Shown: positions 17,855-28,297, numbered from the stretch's first letter. The stretch is DNA of 64,000 nt from Burkholderia sp. 4M9327F10 (GCF_005503145.1 NZ_SCNV01000005.1:124001-188000); one strand, 5' to 3'. The notes: a model not told the origin generated them from the sequence alone. Program-made: numbers and translations.

Positions 17855-19021
17855 ATGCCCCAGATCAACCCTGACATATTGCTGTGGGCGCGAGAAACGG
17901 CAGGTCTTTCAATCGAAGAGGCCGCCAGCGCCCTGCAGCTCGGTGGCGTGCGCCAGCCCGGCGCGGTCATCCTGCGCGCCTACGAAAGTGGTGAGCACGC
18001 ACCCAGCCGGCCGCTGCTACTCAAAATGGTGAAGGTGTACCGCCGTCCTTTGCTGGTGTTCTATCTTGCGGAGCCTCCCAGGCGGGCTGACCGTGGCGAG
18101 GACTTCCGAACGCTGCCACCCGATCAGCGCGTCGAGAGCGCGGGCGCGCTCGATGCGCTGGTGCGCGACGTGCATGTGCGGCAGCGACTCGTGCGCACCA
18201 CACTGGAAGAAGCAGAGGAAGCGGTTGCGCATTCCTTCGTGGGTAGCGTCACGCTGGATCAACCCGTTGCCGATGTGGTGACCCGAGTGGCGCGCACGCT
18301 GCAGTTCGATCGTGCCGCGTTTCGCCGCACGCGAACGGTCGAAGACGCCTTCGCGTACCTGCGCGACCAGGTTGAACGCACCGGGGTGTTCGTCCTGCTC
18401 ATGGGCAACCTCGGCAGTCACCACTCCAATATCAGCCCGGAGGTCTTTCGCGGCTTCGCGATTGCCGACGATGTCGCGCCGTTCATCGCCGTGAACGATC
18501 AGGACGCGAAGTCAGCGTGGTCATTCACTCTTTTGCACGAACTCATCCACATCTGGCTCGGCCAGTCCGGGGTGAGCGGTGGGGCGCCGGAACAGCGCGT
18601 GGAGAAATTCTGCAACGATGTTGCAAGCCGCCTGCTGTTGCAGGACGCAGAACTGGACGATCTCCCGCTGGGGGGCATGGACCTGGCCGGGATGGCGCAG
18701 CGCATTGGTGAATTTGCGGATGCGCGGAAGATCAGTCGACCGCTGGTCGGATATCGGCTACTGCAACGGGGACACATTTCCCACCCGACGTGGCAGCAGC
18801 TTTCCCGTATCTTCCGAGACAGCTGGCTTAAGGAGCGCGACGCCAAGGCGAAGCGTGTCGGTGCGCCGAGCTACTACACGGTCCGTCGGCACCGGCTCGG
18901 CGGGGCGCTGCTCGATCTCGTCAAACGTACGGTGGACGAGGGCATCCTGACGCCGACCAAGGCGGGCCGGGTCCTGGGCGTGAAACCCACCAACGTGGCA
19001 ACGCTGCTGGGTGGTGCATGA
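17855..19021 (+). CDS. XRE-type HTH and ImmA/IrrE metallopeptidase fusion
   Basis: A 388-residue protein. Residues 1-70 form an HTH of XRE type ending in a RRPLLVFYL segment, and the middle part carries an ImmA/IrrE zinc-peptidase domain with HELIH at about 228-232. Near the C-terminus a GRVLGVKPTNVATLL segment may form another HTH. Such proteins cleave or bind repressors and are often the antitoxin-like partner in two-gene modules. The start at 17855 begins with the family-typical PQINPDILLWAR region. The stop overlaps the next start by 4 bp (ATGA), so the two are translationally coupled. Confidence 0.87.
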   Translation: MPQINPDILLWARETAGLSIEEAASALQLGGVRQPGAVILRAYESGEHAPSRPLLLKMVKVYRRPLLVFYLAEPPRRADRGEDFRTLPPDQRVESAGALDALVRDVHVRQRLVRTTLEEAEEAVAHSFVGSVTLDQPVADVVTRVARTLQFDRAAFRRTRTVEDAFAYLRDQVERTGVFVLLMGNLGSHHSNISPEVFRGFAIADDVAPFIAVNDQDAKSAWSFTLLHELIHIWLGQSGVSGGAPEQRVEKFCNDVASRLLLQDAELDDLPLGGMDLAGMAQRIGEFADARKISRPLVGYRLLQRGHISHPTWQQLSRIFRDSWLKERDAKAKRVGAPSYYTVRRHRLGGALLDLVKRTVDEGILTPTKAGRVLGVKPTNVATLLGGA

Positions 19022-19551
19022 GTCGAACGCCCGGCACGGTTTATCTGTTGGACGCGAACGTCCTCATTGATGCTCATAACAAATATTACGCGGTCGACAT
19101 GGTCCCGGAGTTTTGGGACTGGCTTCTATATTCTGCGAGCGAGGGCGACATCGCCATGCCACTCGAGACATTCGAAGAGGTGCGGGGTGGAGCGGACGCC
19201 AAAAAGGACCTTTTGAATGAGTGGCTTTGCCGCGATGCGGTGGAAGAGGCGCTTGTGCTTGCCGAAGAGGTTGACACGGGAATACTGGTCCGGGTCATGA
19301 ACGCATACGCGCCGGACCTGACGGATAGTGAGGTTGAGCAGCTGGGCCGCGATCCTTTTCTCATCACCTACGGGCTCGTGCGGCCGCAGCAGCGCGTGGT
19401 CGTGTCGAACGAAGTTTCAAAGCCCTCCAAACAGCGGGCCAACAGGAAGGTGCCGGACGTGTGCCGCCAGGTAGGCGTTGCCTGCTGCGACACCTTTGCA
19501 ATGCTCAGGGCGCTCGGGTTTCGAACAGGCTGGGCTGCAAAATCCGGTTGA
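19018..19551 (+). CDS. DUF4411 PIN-like protein, probable toxin partner
   Basis: A 177-residue protein of the DUF4411 type, with the PIN-like start YLLDANVLIDA containing acidic metal ligands, an FEEVRGGADAKKD segment, and a late CCDTFAML acidic segment near the end. PIN-like folds are usually RNases. It is fused by an ATGA overlap to the upstream XRE-ImmA gene, a pairing seen in many genomes and considered toxin-antitoxin-like. Activity and target are inferred, not shown. Confidence 0.8.
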   Translation: MSRTPGTVYLLDANVLIDAHNKYYAVDMVPEFWDWLLYSASEGDIAMPLETFEEVRGGADAKKDLLNEWLCRDAVEEALVLAEEVDTGILVRVMNAYAPDLTDSEVEQLGRDPFLITYGLVRPQQRVVVSNEVSKPSKQRANRKVPDVCRQVGVACCDTFAMLRALGFRTGWAAKSG

Positions 19552-19746
19552 GCCCACCTCGGCAGCGCAGCTTGCACTGCCTCGCTCTGCTGAGTCGAGA
19601 GCAGCTAGGGGTGCCGTCAAGAAACGGATTTTTTTTCGTACGGTAAGGCCGAATCTGTCAGATTGGAGCCTGAGAGATTGGGCCATAGGCGTCCGGCAAT
19701 CTCGAATCCGACCTTAACTTGACGCAGTTTGCGTCCGGAGTCTGAC

Positions 19747-19774
19747 GTCCAGTTGAGGTATAGCTCAACTGGAC
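19747..19774 (-). terminator. Perfect hairpin downstream of PbrR-like gene
   Basis: An 11-base perfect stem GTCCAGTTGAG/CTCAACTGGAC with a six-base loop lies 23 bp beyond the stop codon of the leftward regulator gene. There is no clear T-run. It may end or protect that transcript, or separate it from the convergent PIN-like gene. Confidence 0.45.
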
Positions 19775-19796
19775 ATGCCTGCCAGTGGGAGGGCGG

Positions 19797-20189
19797 CTAA
19801 TGAGCGGTGAGCACTTGGAGAATCGCGCATTCCTTGACAGACCGGCGTTCGCCACAGGATTGCCGCAGCGCTCGCAGTTGCGCTTCTAGCCGCTGCAATT
19901 CGGCGATGCGCTCGGCCACGTGGTCGATATGCTCGTCGAGTAAAGCATCGACGTCGCCGCAGTCCTGCCCACCGCCATCCCTGAAGCCTAGCAGCGCACG
20001 GATTTCGCCGAGCGTCATATCTAGCGCGCGACAGTTGCGGATGAACGTTAACCGCTCAGCGTGAGATTCCCCGTAGACCCGGTAATTGCCTTCACTACGA
20101 GCTGGTTCCGGCAGCAAACCCTCGCTCTCGTAATAGCGGACGGTTTCAACCTTACACCCGGCCCGTTTCGCCAAATCACCGATCTTCAT
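19797..20189 (-). CDS. PbrR/CadR-like MerR-family metal regulator
   Basis: A 130-residue MerR-family activator with an N-terminal winged HTH (KIGDLAKRAGCKVETVRYYE), a dimerisation helix, and metal ligands at Cys77, Cys112 and Cys121. This 35/9 spacing equals the Cys78-Cys113-Cys122 set of Cupriavidus PbrR proteins, so Pb(II) or Cd(II) sensing is likely. It is divergent from a cation transporter gene and the shared spacer has a MerR-type promoter. The start was fixed at the family MKIGDLA; the longer upstream frame is spurious. Confidence 0.88.
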   Translation of the reverse strand: MKIGDLAKRAGCKVETVRYYESEGLLPEPARSEGNYRVYGESHAERLTFIRNCRALDMTLGEIRALLGFRDGGGQDCGDVDALLDEHIDHVAERIAELQRLEAQLRALRQSCGERRSVKECAILQVLTAH

Positions 20190-20211
20190 CGCCCGGCTCC
20201 TCAAAATTTCC

Positions 20212-20243
20212 TTGACTCTATAGTACCTAGAGGGTGTGAAATT
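20212..20243 (+). promoter_or_regulatory. MerR-type promoter of the cation transporter
   Basis: A -35 box TTGACT (20212-20217) and a -10-like TGAAAT (20238-20243) are separated by 20 bp, and the spacer holds the dyad CTCTATAGTACCTAGAG. Overlong spacing with a central dyad is the hallmark of promoters untwisted by metal-bound PbrR/CadR/MerR proteins. Confidence 0.75.
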
Positions 20244-20351
20244 GTGTTTGTACCGTTCGAAGGCTCCTGCATGCAGATCGGACTGCTGCGCCCCCTGCGA
20301 TACCAATATCGTGAGACGGATACGACAAGCCAAAACCCTCAGAGGCGCATC

Positions 20352-21035
20352 ATGGCAAATTGTTGCCAAGACAAAAGTTGTGAAGTGAATACGCTGCGAG
20401 AAAGCCACAGCCGCGTGCTGTGGATCGTGCTCTTCATCAATGCCGTGATGTTCCTCGCGGAAGGCACGGCAGGGCTGCTGGCGCATTCAACTTCGCTATT
20501 AGCGGACGCTCTGGACATGTTGGGCGACGCCCTCGTGTATGGCTTCTCCCTCTTTGTGCTGACGCGCTCAACGCGCTGGCAGGCCGGCGCTGCTTTAGCG
20601 AAGGGGGGCTTCATGTTCCTTTTTAGCCTTGGAGTATTGGCAGATGCCATATACAAGGTGCTGCACCCCGTTATGCCGGGTGTCGAGGCGATGGGGATTG
20701 TCGGTGGGGTGGCGCTGGTCGCCAATCTCACCTGCTTCAATCTCCTATACCGGCACCGCAGCGATAACCTCAACATGAGCTCTACCTGGCTGTGCTCCCG
20801 AAATGACCTGATCGCTAATGTCGGAGTATTGCTAGCCGCTGGCAGCAGCTACGTACTTGCCTCGCGCTGGCCCGACATTATTGTCGGGACCGTCATCGCG
20901 GGCATCTTTCTCAACTCGGCGCTAGGAGTCGTGCGGCAGTCTCTTCGTGTACTACAGTCACCGGTCGCTCCGACTCAATCGCCCGTGGGGCCAGCGGCCA
21001 TCCGTCTACCAAAAAACGAGTCCCGCAATCCTTAG
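20352..21035 (+). CDS. Cation efflux (CDF-like) transporter
   Basis: A 227-residue inner-membrane protein with six predicted helices, a Cys-containing N-terminus (ANCCQDKSC) and two CDF-type acidic metal motifs, LLADALDMLGDA in helix 2 and SRNDLIANVGV in helix 5. CDF proteins export Zn2+, Cd2+ or Pb2+ by proton antiport. It lacks the usual long cytoplasmic C-terminal domain, which a small subgroup of these transporters also lacks. The metal is inferred from the divergent PbrR/CadR-like gene. Its stop codon lies within a Tn3-type terminal repeat, so the 3' end may have been set by transposition. Confidence 0.83.
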   Translation: MANCCQDKSCEVNTLRESHSRVLWIVLFINAVMFLAEGTAGLLAHSTSLLADALDMLGDALVYGFSLFVLTRSTRWQAGAALAKGGFMFLFSLGVLADAIYKVLHPVMPGVEAMGIVGGVALVANLTCFNLLYRHRSDNLNMSSTWLCSRNDLIANVGVLLAAGSSYVLASRWPDIIVGTVIAGIFLNSALGVVRQSLRVLQSPVAPTQSPVGPAAIRLPKNESRNP

Positions 21036-21068
21036 CGCACGAAAAAAACCCTTTCTTGAGGGCACGCC
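21030..21068 (+). repeat. 39-bp Tn3-type terminal repeat, copy 1
   Basis: The 39-bp sequence starts CCTTAGCGCACG and ends TTGAGGGCACGCC. Its complement begins GG-GTGCCCTCAAG and ends CGCTAAGG, the shape of Tn21/Tn501-subgroup inverted repeats. By orientation, the interior of the element would lie to the left, covering the cation transporter unit. A similar sequence in the same orientation is at 25343. Confidence 0.6.
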
Positions 21069-21104
21069 GACACCGACGCGTGACTGAGAGCACCGATGCG
21101 CATA

Positions 21105-21326
21105 TCAGCGAGGTGACCGGAACGCGTGCAGCGCCCGTGTGAGCGACAAGGCAAATAACACCAGCAGCACGCCCACGGCGATGCCCTTATGCTGGCTGAC
21201 GAGTGCTCCGGCCGCGGTGCCGGATAGCGCCAGCAGCATGATCGGGAGATGGCATGGGCAGGTGTGCGCAGCGAGCGTACCCCAGAGCCAGGCGCGCCAG
21301 CCGGAGCTGTGAGGGGAACGCGGCAT
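21105..21326 (-). CDS. merE: Mercury transport protein MerE
   Basis: A 73-residue inner-membrane protein with two helices and the diagnostic TCPCHLPI motif (Cys23, Cys25) in the first helix. MerE takes up Hg(II) and methylmercury. It is the last gene of the leftward mer operon and starts eight bases after the merB stop codon. The start at 21326 is chosen to match the usual length of about 75-78 residues; the longer 96-codon frame would overlap merB deeply. Confidence 0.88.
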   Translation of the reverse strand: MPRSPHSSGWRAWLWGTLAAHTCPCHLPIMLLALSGTAAGALVSQHKGIAVGVLLVLFALSLTRALHAFRSPR

Positions 21327-21333
21327 GGCAGAG

Positions 21334-21990
21334 TTACCTACGGGCTGCGCTCCCCGCGTTTCGCAGACCGGTGGCCCGCAACAACCGTTCGGCACACGCG
21401 CGGCCCACGGAGAAGGCGTCCCGGACGCTCACGATCTCGATGCCGTGATGCGTCGCGGCCCACTGCTGACCCGTGGCGACAGAGGCAAAGAAATGCACGT
21501 GGCAACAGAACGCAGCGCGGATATCGGCCGTGGCCTGTGGGAGTAGCAGCGATACAGTCGCACCGGCCGGTTCGACTTCCTGTATCTCGTTGGGCGTGAC
21601 CGTAAGCGAGACCGGCACGCCAGTGGCCGCACAACGCGAAACCACGTGGGCCGTCCGGTCGATCAGCGCCGGGAAGAACAAAATGTCGAAGGCGCACCAC
21701 GTGTACAGGCGTCGGCCGCCGACCTCGAAAGTGTGCGGGGTCTCACGCAACGTCAAACCGTAACCGACGACGTTGCCATCGTCGTCCCATTCGGTGCTGA
21801 CCGCCTGTGCGAGTGCAGCGGTCACACGCCCGACGGGCCAGTCCAAGGCCAGAGCCAGCGCGGCAGGAGAAACCGGCGCCCCCTTGCTGAGTTCACGCAG
21901 CAGTACAACAAAGAGATCTGCAAAGCCTTCCAACTGGTTGGCCATCGTCAGGCGCTCGACCAGTTCGGCCGCGTAGCGGGCAAGGTTCAT
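21334..21990 (-). CDS. merB: Organomercurial lyase MerB
   Basis: A 218-residue cytosolic enzyme that protonolyses the carbon-mercury bond and hands Hg(II) to MerA. The catalytic set is present: Cys99 and Asp102 in YTWCAFD, and Cys162 (with Cys163) in FCCHVHFFA, shifted by three from the reference Cys96/Asp99/Cys159. The start at 21990 has GGGGGA upstream and follows merA by 16 bp. Its presence makes this a broad-spectrum mer operon. Confidence 0.95.
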   Translation of the reverse strand: MNLARYAAELVERLTMANQLEGFADLFVVLLRELSKGAPVSPAALALALDWPVGRVTAALAQAVSTEWDDDGNVVGYGLTLRETPHTFEVGGRRLYTWCAFDILFFPALIDRTAHVVSRCAATGVPVSLTVTPNEIQEVEPAGATVSLLLPQATADIRAAFCCHVHFFASVATGQQWAATHHGIEIVSVRDAFSVGRACAERLLRATGLRNAGSAARR

Positions 21991-22006
21991 CGTCGTCCCC
22001 CGCAGG

Positions 22007-23731
<1,725 letters not shown>

Positions 23732-24166
23732 TCAACCGTTGCGCACGTTGCCCGTGCCCGAATCACACGCATCGGTGGTACAGACGCGCTGCGCCGGGGA
23801 GAACAGGTCCCAGATCGATATCGCCATCATGACGGCGAGACCGGGATAGAGCAGCCAGCCGCTGCGCTCGCCATAGGCCCGCATCACAAACACGGCTGCC
23901 AACACCAGTACCGGGCCGATCAGGCCGGGCACGGTACGCCGCCACTGCCGATGATTGAGCCATCCGATCGCATTGGCGAACAGCGCAATGCCGGCGAAGG
24001 CCGGTAGCAGGATACGGATGAACAAGCCTTCATATTGGCTCAGGAAGCCCAGACCAATCGCCGCACCCAGACTGGCGATGGCGGGAAAGCAGCTCGCACA
24101 GCCCATCGCCGACGCGATGCTGCCGAGCAAACCGGCCTTATCGGCCGCGCGCGTGACGAACGACAT
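23732..24166 (-). CDS. merC: Mercury transport protein MerC
   Basis: A 144-residue inner-membrane protein with four helices, close to MerC of Tn21. Cys23 and Cys26 in the first helix (GCASC) form the membrane Hg site, and a further Cys pair lies near the C-terminus (CTTDAC). MerC imports Hg(II) independently of MerP. It sits between merP and merA, as in Tn21-type operons. Confidence 0.94.
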   Translation of the reverse strand: MSFVTRAADKAGLLGSIASAMGCASCFPAIASLGAAIGLGFLSQYEGLFIRILLPAFAGIALFANAIGWLNHRQWRRTVPGLIGPVLVLAAVFVMRAYGERSGWLLYPGLAVMMAISIWDLFSPAQRVCTTDACDSGTGNVRNG

Positions 24167-24184
24167 TGCAGTAGCTCCGTACTT

Positions 24185-24460
24185 TCACTGTTTGACCGAC
24201 GATGGATAGCCCGCGTCCGCCGTGGCCTTGGTCAGCGCCTGGACGTTGGTCTTGCTGTCGTCGAACGTCACGATGGCTTCCCTTTGCTCGAAACGGACGT
24301 CCGTTTTTTCGACGCCGGCGACTTTGGAAAGCGCGTGTTTGACCGTGATCGGACAGGCCGCGCAGGTCATGCCGGGCACCGACAACTTGACGGTCTGTGT
24401 CGCGGCCCAGACCGGGACGGTGACGACCGCAACAACGAGTGCAGCAAGCAGTTTTTTCAT
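24185..24460 (-). CDS. merP: Periplasmic mercury-binding protein MerP
   Basis: A 91-residue protein with a signal peptide (residues 1-19, ending VWA) and one HMA fold with GMTCAAC (Cys33, Cys36). It captures Hg(II) in the periplasm and passes it to MerT. The family length and start are clear; a longer upstream frame overlaps merT and is discarded. Confidence 0.95.
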   Translation of the reverse strand: MKKLLAALVVAVVTVPVWAATQTVKLSVPGMTCAACPITVKHALSKVAGVEKTDVRFEQREAIVTFDDSKTNVQALTKATADAGYPSSVKQ

Positions 24461-24474
24461 GATGAACTCCGGGT

Positions 24475-24825
24475 TCAATAGAAGAGGGGCAGCACGTAGG
24501 GAAAACCGAGCGCGACCAGAACCAGCGCGACGACGATCCAGAAGATGAGCTTGTACGCGGCGCGTACCTGCGGAATCGCGCACACTTCACCCGGCTGGCA
24601 TGCCGCAGCAGGCCGGAAGACGCGCCGACCAGCGAAGAACAGCGCCACCAGTGCCGCGCTGATGAAAACCGGCCGGTAGGGTTCGAGCAAAGTCAGGTTG
24701 CCGATCCATGCGCCGCTGACGCCCAACGCGACGAGCACCAGCGGCCCGAGGCAGCAGGTCGACGCGAGCATCGCGGCCAGTCCGCCGGCAGCGAGCGCGC
24801 CGCGCCCTTTCTGTGGTTCCGCCAT
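24475..24825 (-). CDS. merT: Mercury transporter MerT
   Basis: A 116-residue inner-membrane protein with three helices. Cys24-Cys25 lie in helix 1 and Cys76/Cys82 in the cytoplasmic loop, exactly as in the Tn501 protein. It receives Hg(II) from MerP and moves it to the cytosol for MerA. It is the first gene after the mer promoter. Confidence 0.95.
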   Translation of the reverse strand: MAEPQKGRGALAAGGLAAMLASTCCLGPLVLVALGVSGAWIGNLTLLEPYRPVFISAALVALFFAGRRVFRPAAACQPGEVCAIPQVRAAYKLIFWIVVALVLVALGFPYVLPLFY

Positions 24826-24860
24826 ACGCTTGCCCTTCCGGATTTCCGATGAGTAGCGTA

Positions 24861-24891
24861 ACGTTACTTCCGTACCCATGTACGGAGTCAA
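24861..24891 (-). promoter_or_regulatory. mer operator-promoter with MerR dyad
   Basis: On the reverse strand TTGACT (complement of 24886-24891) and TAACGT (complement of 24861-24866) are separated by 19 bp, and the spacer holds the dyad TCCGTAC...GTACGGA. This is the classical MerR-controlled merT promoter; merR is read from the other strand in the same interval. Confidence 0.92.
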
Positions 24892-24896
24892 GCGGT

Positions 24897-25331
24897 ATGG
24901 AAAACGGTAGCGAAAGTCTGACCATCGGCGCCTTCGCGAAGGCGGCCGGCGTCAACGTGGAGACGATTCGGTTCTATCAGCGCAAGGGCCTCCTGCTCGA
25001 GCCGGAGAGGCCATACGGCAGTATTCGTCGCTACGGCGCAGGGGACGTGACGCGGGTGCGGTTCGTCAAATCGGCCCAGCGGCTCGGCTTCAGCCTCGAC
25101 GAAATCGCGGACCTGCTGAAACTGGAGGATGGGACGCATTGCGATGAGGCGAGCAGCCTCGCGGAGCACAAGCTGCTCGACATTCAGGACAAGCTCGCCG
25201 ATCTCGAGCGCATGGAAGCGGTGCTCACCCAACTCGTGCGCGCGTGCCATTCGCGCAAGGGCAACGTGTCATGTCCGCTGATTGCCTCATTGCAGCGAGG
25301 CGAAGAACCGCGTGACACCGGCGCCGCGTAA
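24897..25331 (+). CDS. merR: Mercury-responsive regulator MerR
   Basis: A 144-residue activator-repressor with an N-terminal HTH and a long dimer helix. The three Hg(II) ligands are at Cys82, Cys117 and Cys126, identical in position to Tn501 MerR. It binds the dyad in the divergent mer promoter, repressing without Hg(II) and activating with it. The start at 24897 gives the exact family length. Confidence 0.97.
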   Translation: MENGSESLTIGAFAKAAGVNVETIRFYQRKGLLLEPERPYGSIRRYGAGDVTRVRFVKSAQRLGFSLDEIADLLKLEDGTHCDEASSLAEHKLLDIQDKLADLERMEAVLTQLVRACHSRKGNVSCPLIASLQRGEEPRDTGAA

Positions 25332-25342
25332 GGGGCATTCGG

Positions 25343-25381
25343 CCTTAACGTACGCGAAAGTTCGTTTCTTGAGGGCACCCC
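25343..25381 (+). repeat. 39-bp Tn3-type terminal repeat, copy 2 (outer end of mer unit)
   Basis: The sequence runs from CCTTAACGTACG to TTGAGGGCACCCC; its complement starts GGGGTGCCC and ends ACGTTAAGG. It lies 12 bp beyond merR, the position of the terminal repeat in Tn501/Tn21-type mercury transposons, with the interior to the left. It shares its ends and the TTTCTTGAGGGCAC core with copy 1 but is in direct, not inverted, orientation. Confidence 0.65.
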
Positions 25382-25499
25382 AGAATGCGGTGAGGTCGTC
25401 GAATCGACCATCATCGAATCACGGCGCGACGGGCTGGGCCGCGAGATCGCTTACAGTGTGACAATTCGGAGCCATTTCGACGCGCCGGAGGATGGGGCA

Positions 25500-27392
25500 A
25501 TGAAGCTCATCGACACAGTGCAGTTAGGTGCGCGACCGGACGCGGGCGGCCGCCTGACGCGCTGTGCCCGCGACATTGCAAGCGCACGGCGCTGGTTCAA
25601 GCGGATAGTCCTCGCGCTCCTCGTTGCGGTCGTCCCGCTTCTAGCGCATGCGGTGACCGAATCGGACCTGTTGCCACCCGAGCAGGCCTTCCCGCTAACC
25701 GTCCGTCTCAATGCACCGCAGCAAGTTACGCTCGATTTCGGCACTCACTCCGGTTACTACCTTTACCGAGACCGTTTTAGCTTCTCTGTAGGTGGTGTAC
25801 CGGTGAAGCCGGTCGATTTGCCACCGGGCGAAGAGAAAGATGATCCAACCTTCGGCAAGGTCTTCGTTTATCACGGCCCGGTGTCGCTGCGCCTGACGTT
25901 ACCTCATCCCGTGACCACCGATGTCGTACTGTCAGTGACCTCTCAAGGCTGCGCGGATCTGGGTGTTTGCTATCCGCCACTCACTCGGACCTATCGCATT
26001 GCAGCCGCTGGCTCGGTGTCGGACATCACCCATGCTGCAGACCAAGCTAGTGTCGCCAATGCCGACGTCAGCTCGCCGGCGAACACGCGGACATTGTTCG
26101 GACTGGCACTGCCATCGTCCGCCGGCCTCAGCATCACTGAGTTGCTCGGCTTTTTGCTCGCGGGCCTATTGATCGCTGGGACGGCGTGCATGTATCCGCT
26201 CATTCCGATTGTCACGACGGTTGTGTTGGGCGGTGGAGTACACGATGCCCGGCCGCATTTATGGCACGCTTTTGCGCTCACCTTTGCCTACGTGCAGGGA
26301 CTGGCGCTGACCTACGCATTGGCGGGCAGCATCGCAGCGTTCTTCGGCATCCAGTTGGTGATGTTCATTCAGCAACCGTGGATCCTGACAAGCTTCGGCA
26401 TCCTCATGGTGATCTTCGCGCTCGGGATGTTCGGCGTGTTCAGGCTGCAATTACCTTCACACTGGCAAACTGGCCTCGCTGGCTGGAGCCAGCGGTTGCC
26501 TGGCGGACGCATCCTTCCCGTCTTCCTGATGGGCGCCCTGTCCGCGCTGCTCGTCGGTCCCTGTTCAACGCCGGCGCTCGCTGGCGCGTTGCTGTACATC
26601 TCGCGAAGCGGTGATCTGCTTTCCGGGGCGCTGGCACTGTATGTGATGGCGATCGGCATGGGGATTCCGTTACTGGTCGTCGGCACCTTTGGCACGCAGG
26701 TCTTGCCACGAACAGGTAAATGGATGCGTGCCGCGCAGAACACGCTGGGCGTGATGCTGCTGGTGGCCGCCCTGTGGTTCGTCTACTCCTTGCTCCCATC
26801 GTGGTTGCTGATGGTGCTGGTGGCCGCGCTCCTCGCCGCGTGCGGCATGATGCTTCGAGCGATTGATCCGTTGCAGCCGGATACGCGCGGGATTGCACGG
26901 GTGGGCAAAGCACTGGGCGTGCTCCTTGTCGCTGCCGGTATTGCCGAACTGCTCGGTGCCCTGTCCGGTAACGACGATTTGCTGCAGCCGCTCAAGCGCG
27001 TGACACAGGGGACGGCATCCGTCACGGAAAGCCCCTCGCGTTTTCAGCCGGTACGCTCGGCCGCCGAACTGGTCGACGCGCTGAATCAGGCACACGGTCA
27101 GCCCGTCATGGTGGATTTTTATGCGGACTGGTGCCTCTCCTGCAAAGAGCTGGAACGCTTTACGTTCGCCGATCCACGTGTGGCGGCTGAATTGGCACAC
27201 TGGAAGCTATTGCGCATCGACGTCACACGAAACACGCCGGAGGATGCTGCGCTGCTAAAGCGCTATGGATTGTTCGGACCGCCCGCATTGATTTTCTATG
27301 ATCGAAGCGGTCAGCAACAAACCGCTGCGCAACTGGTGGGATTCGTTGGCGCGGACACGTTCCTCGCGCACCTGCAGCGGTGGGATCGCTGA
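25500..27392 (+). CDS. dsbD: Thiol:disulfide interchange protein DsbD
   Basis: A 630-residue protein with the three DsbD parts. A periplasmic alpha domain (after a hydrophobic N-terminus) has the Cys pair CADLGVC. A membrane beta domain of eight helices has Cys in TACMYPLIP and in GPCSTPAL, and a C-terminal thioredoxin-like gamma domain has DWCLSCK. It carries electrons from cytosolic thioredoxin to the periplasm. Beside a copper block it would reduce disulfides wrongly made by copper, as ScsB/DsbD-type proteins do. The start at ATG 25500 has a GGAGG site. Confidence 0.93.
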   Translation: MKLIDTVQLGARPDAGGRLTRCARDIASARRWFKRIVLALLVAVVPLLAHAVTESDLLPPEQAFPLTVRLNAPQQVTLDFGTHSGYYLYRDRFSFSVGGVPVKPVDLPPGEEKDDPTFGKVFVYHGPVSLRLTLPHPVTTDVVLSVTSQGCADLGVCYPPLTRTYRIAAAGSVSDITHAADQASVANADVSSPANTRTLFGLALPSSAGLSITELLGFLLAGLLIAGTACMYPLIPIVTTVVLGGGVHDARPHLWHAFALTFAYVQGLALTYALAGSIAAFFGIQLVMFIQQPWILTSFGILMVIFALGMFGVFRLQLPSHWQTGLAGWSQRLPGGRILPVFLMGALSALLVGPCSTPALAGALLYISRSGDLLSGALALYVMAIGMGIPLLVVGTFGTQVLPRTGKWMRAAQNTLGVMLLVAALWFVYSLLPSWLLMVLVAALLAACGMMLRAIDPLQPDTRGIARVGKALGVLLVAAGIAELLGALSGNDDLLQPLKRVTQGTASVTESPSRFQPVRSAAELVDALNQAHGQPVMVDFYADWCLSCKELERFTFADPRVAAELAHWKLLRIDVTRNTPEDAALLKRYGLFGPPALIFYDRSGQQQTAAQLVGFVGADTFLAHLQRWDR

Positions 27393-27477
27393 TGGGGCAT
27401 TCACTGGGACATCGCCCATCGGGTTATCGACGTAAATACTGACACTGCAAGATGTGGCATCACTGCCCGGCTGCGCC

Positions 27478-27490
27478 TATACTAAAAATC
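27478..27490 (+). promoter_or_regulatory. TATACT -10 box seven bases from start codon
   Basis: TATACT (27478-27483) is followed by only seven bases before the ATG at 27491. Transcription from it would start at or next to the ATG, giving a leaderless mRNA. There is no Shine-Dalgarno sequence. The same layout is seen before the paralogous gene at 37934-38299. Confidence 0.5.
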
Positions 27491-27853
27491 ATGAAATTTC
27501 TGACCAAACTGATCGCCTTTTTTCTGATCGCGTGGTTGCCGATACTCGGTTATCCCGCGCAGGCGTCGCTTTGTTCGGCGATGACACCTGCCGTTTCGCC
27601 ATCACATGAAAGCCAGATGTCCATAACTGGTATGGACGACCATGCTGATCGCACAAAATCGCCCGTCGTCAAGACGCAGGCGGGCGGGCACTGCAGCATG
27701 GGCAGCCACTCGTGCAGCATGCCGTGGGTTCTCGTTCCCTCCCTTCATGTCGCGGTAGCAATCACCTCGTTGCCTGTCTACCGGCCCATGAGTCACGTTC
27801 TCTCGGCGCAGTTCATCCCCGAGCCGCCGCAGCGCCCACCGCAAGCGCTTTAA
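27491..27853 (+). CDS. Small Cys/His-rich secreted protein, RPPQxL family
   Basis: A 120-residue protein with a signal peptide, a Met/His/Cys-containing centre (HCSMGSHSCSM) and a C-terminus FIPEPPQRPPQAL. Two paralogues are in the window (37934-38299 and 41208-41582), each next to copper genes. The layout, a signal peptide plus metal-type side chains and a conserved Pro-Gln tail, recalls CzcI/CopL-type periplasmic metal proteins, but the assignment is tentative. The ATG at 27491 is preferred over the upstream one by paralogue alignment (both begin MKFL). Confidence 0.75.
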   Translation: MKFLTKLIAFFLIAWLPILGYPAQASLCSAMTPAVSPSHESQMSITGMDDHADRTKSPVVKTQAGGHCSMGSHSCSMPWVLVPSLHVAVAITSLPVYRPMSHVLSAQFIPEPPQRPPQAL

Positions 27854-28114
27854 TCCCTCTTCCGTTAGTCCCATCGTAGACACGTTCAAGGACGACGCGC
27901 TCGCGCGTCAGGAGAACTGTCGGACGGCGAAAACATGTGTCGCTTCCGACCCGCCCCAGTGTTCTCGTTGATGGTGCTGATGATGCGGTCCATGAGCCTG
28001 GTAGATGAGCCCCGCTGCTGTTCGCGCTCGCCGGCGAAACAGGGGTTGCCCATGCCAGTAGAACTGGTGCCGCGCGTTAGCCCGTGACACCGAACAGACT
28101 GGATGGAGACCGAC

Positions 28115-28240
28115 GTGAGTGATCGTTCGTGGATTCTGAAAGCCATTGTGATCGTGCTGGCCGTAGTCGGGCTCATCTCCGTACTTGGCGTGGCGGTGAT
28201 GGCAATGATGCATGTCGGCATGATGCGTGGCATGCGGTAG
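28115..28240 (+). CDS. Met-rich 41-residue membrane protein
   Basis: A GTG codon six bases after GGAG opens a 41-codon frame: an N-terminal polar stretch, one membrane helix (about residues 9-30) and a Met-rich end (MAMMHVGMMRGMR). Such Met/His tails bind Cu(I) or Ag(I) in other proteins. It stands between two copper-context genes on the same strand. An in-frame ATG four codons upstream lacks a ribosome site. Family unknown. Confidence 0.6.
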   Translation: MSDRSWILKAIVIVLAVVGLISVLGVAVMAMMHVGMMRGMR

Positions 28241-28297
28241 TGTCATGCTGCGATACGCGCTTGATGATGATCCTCATCCGGCCAAGGAGACACCTCG

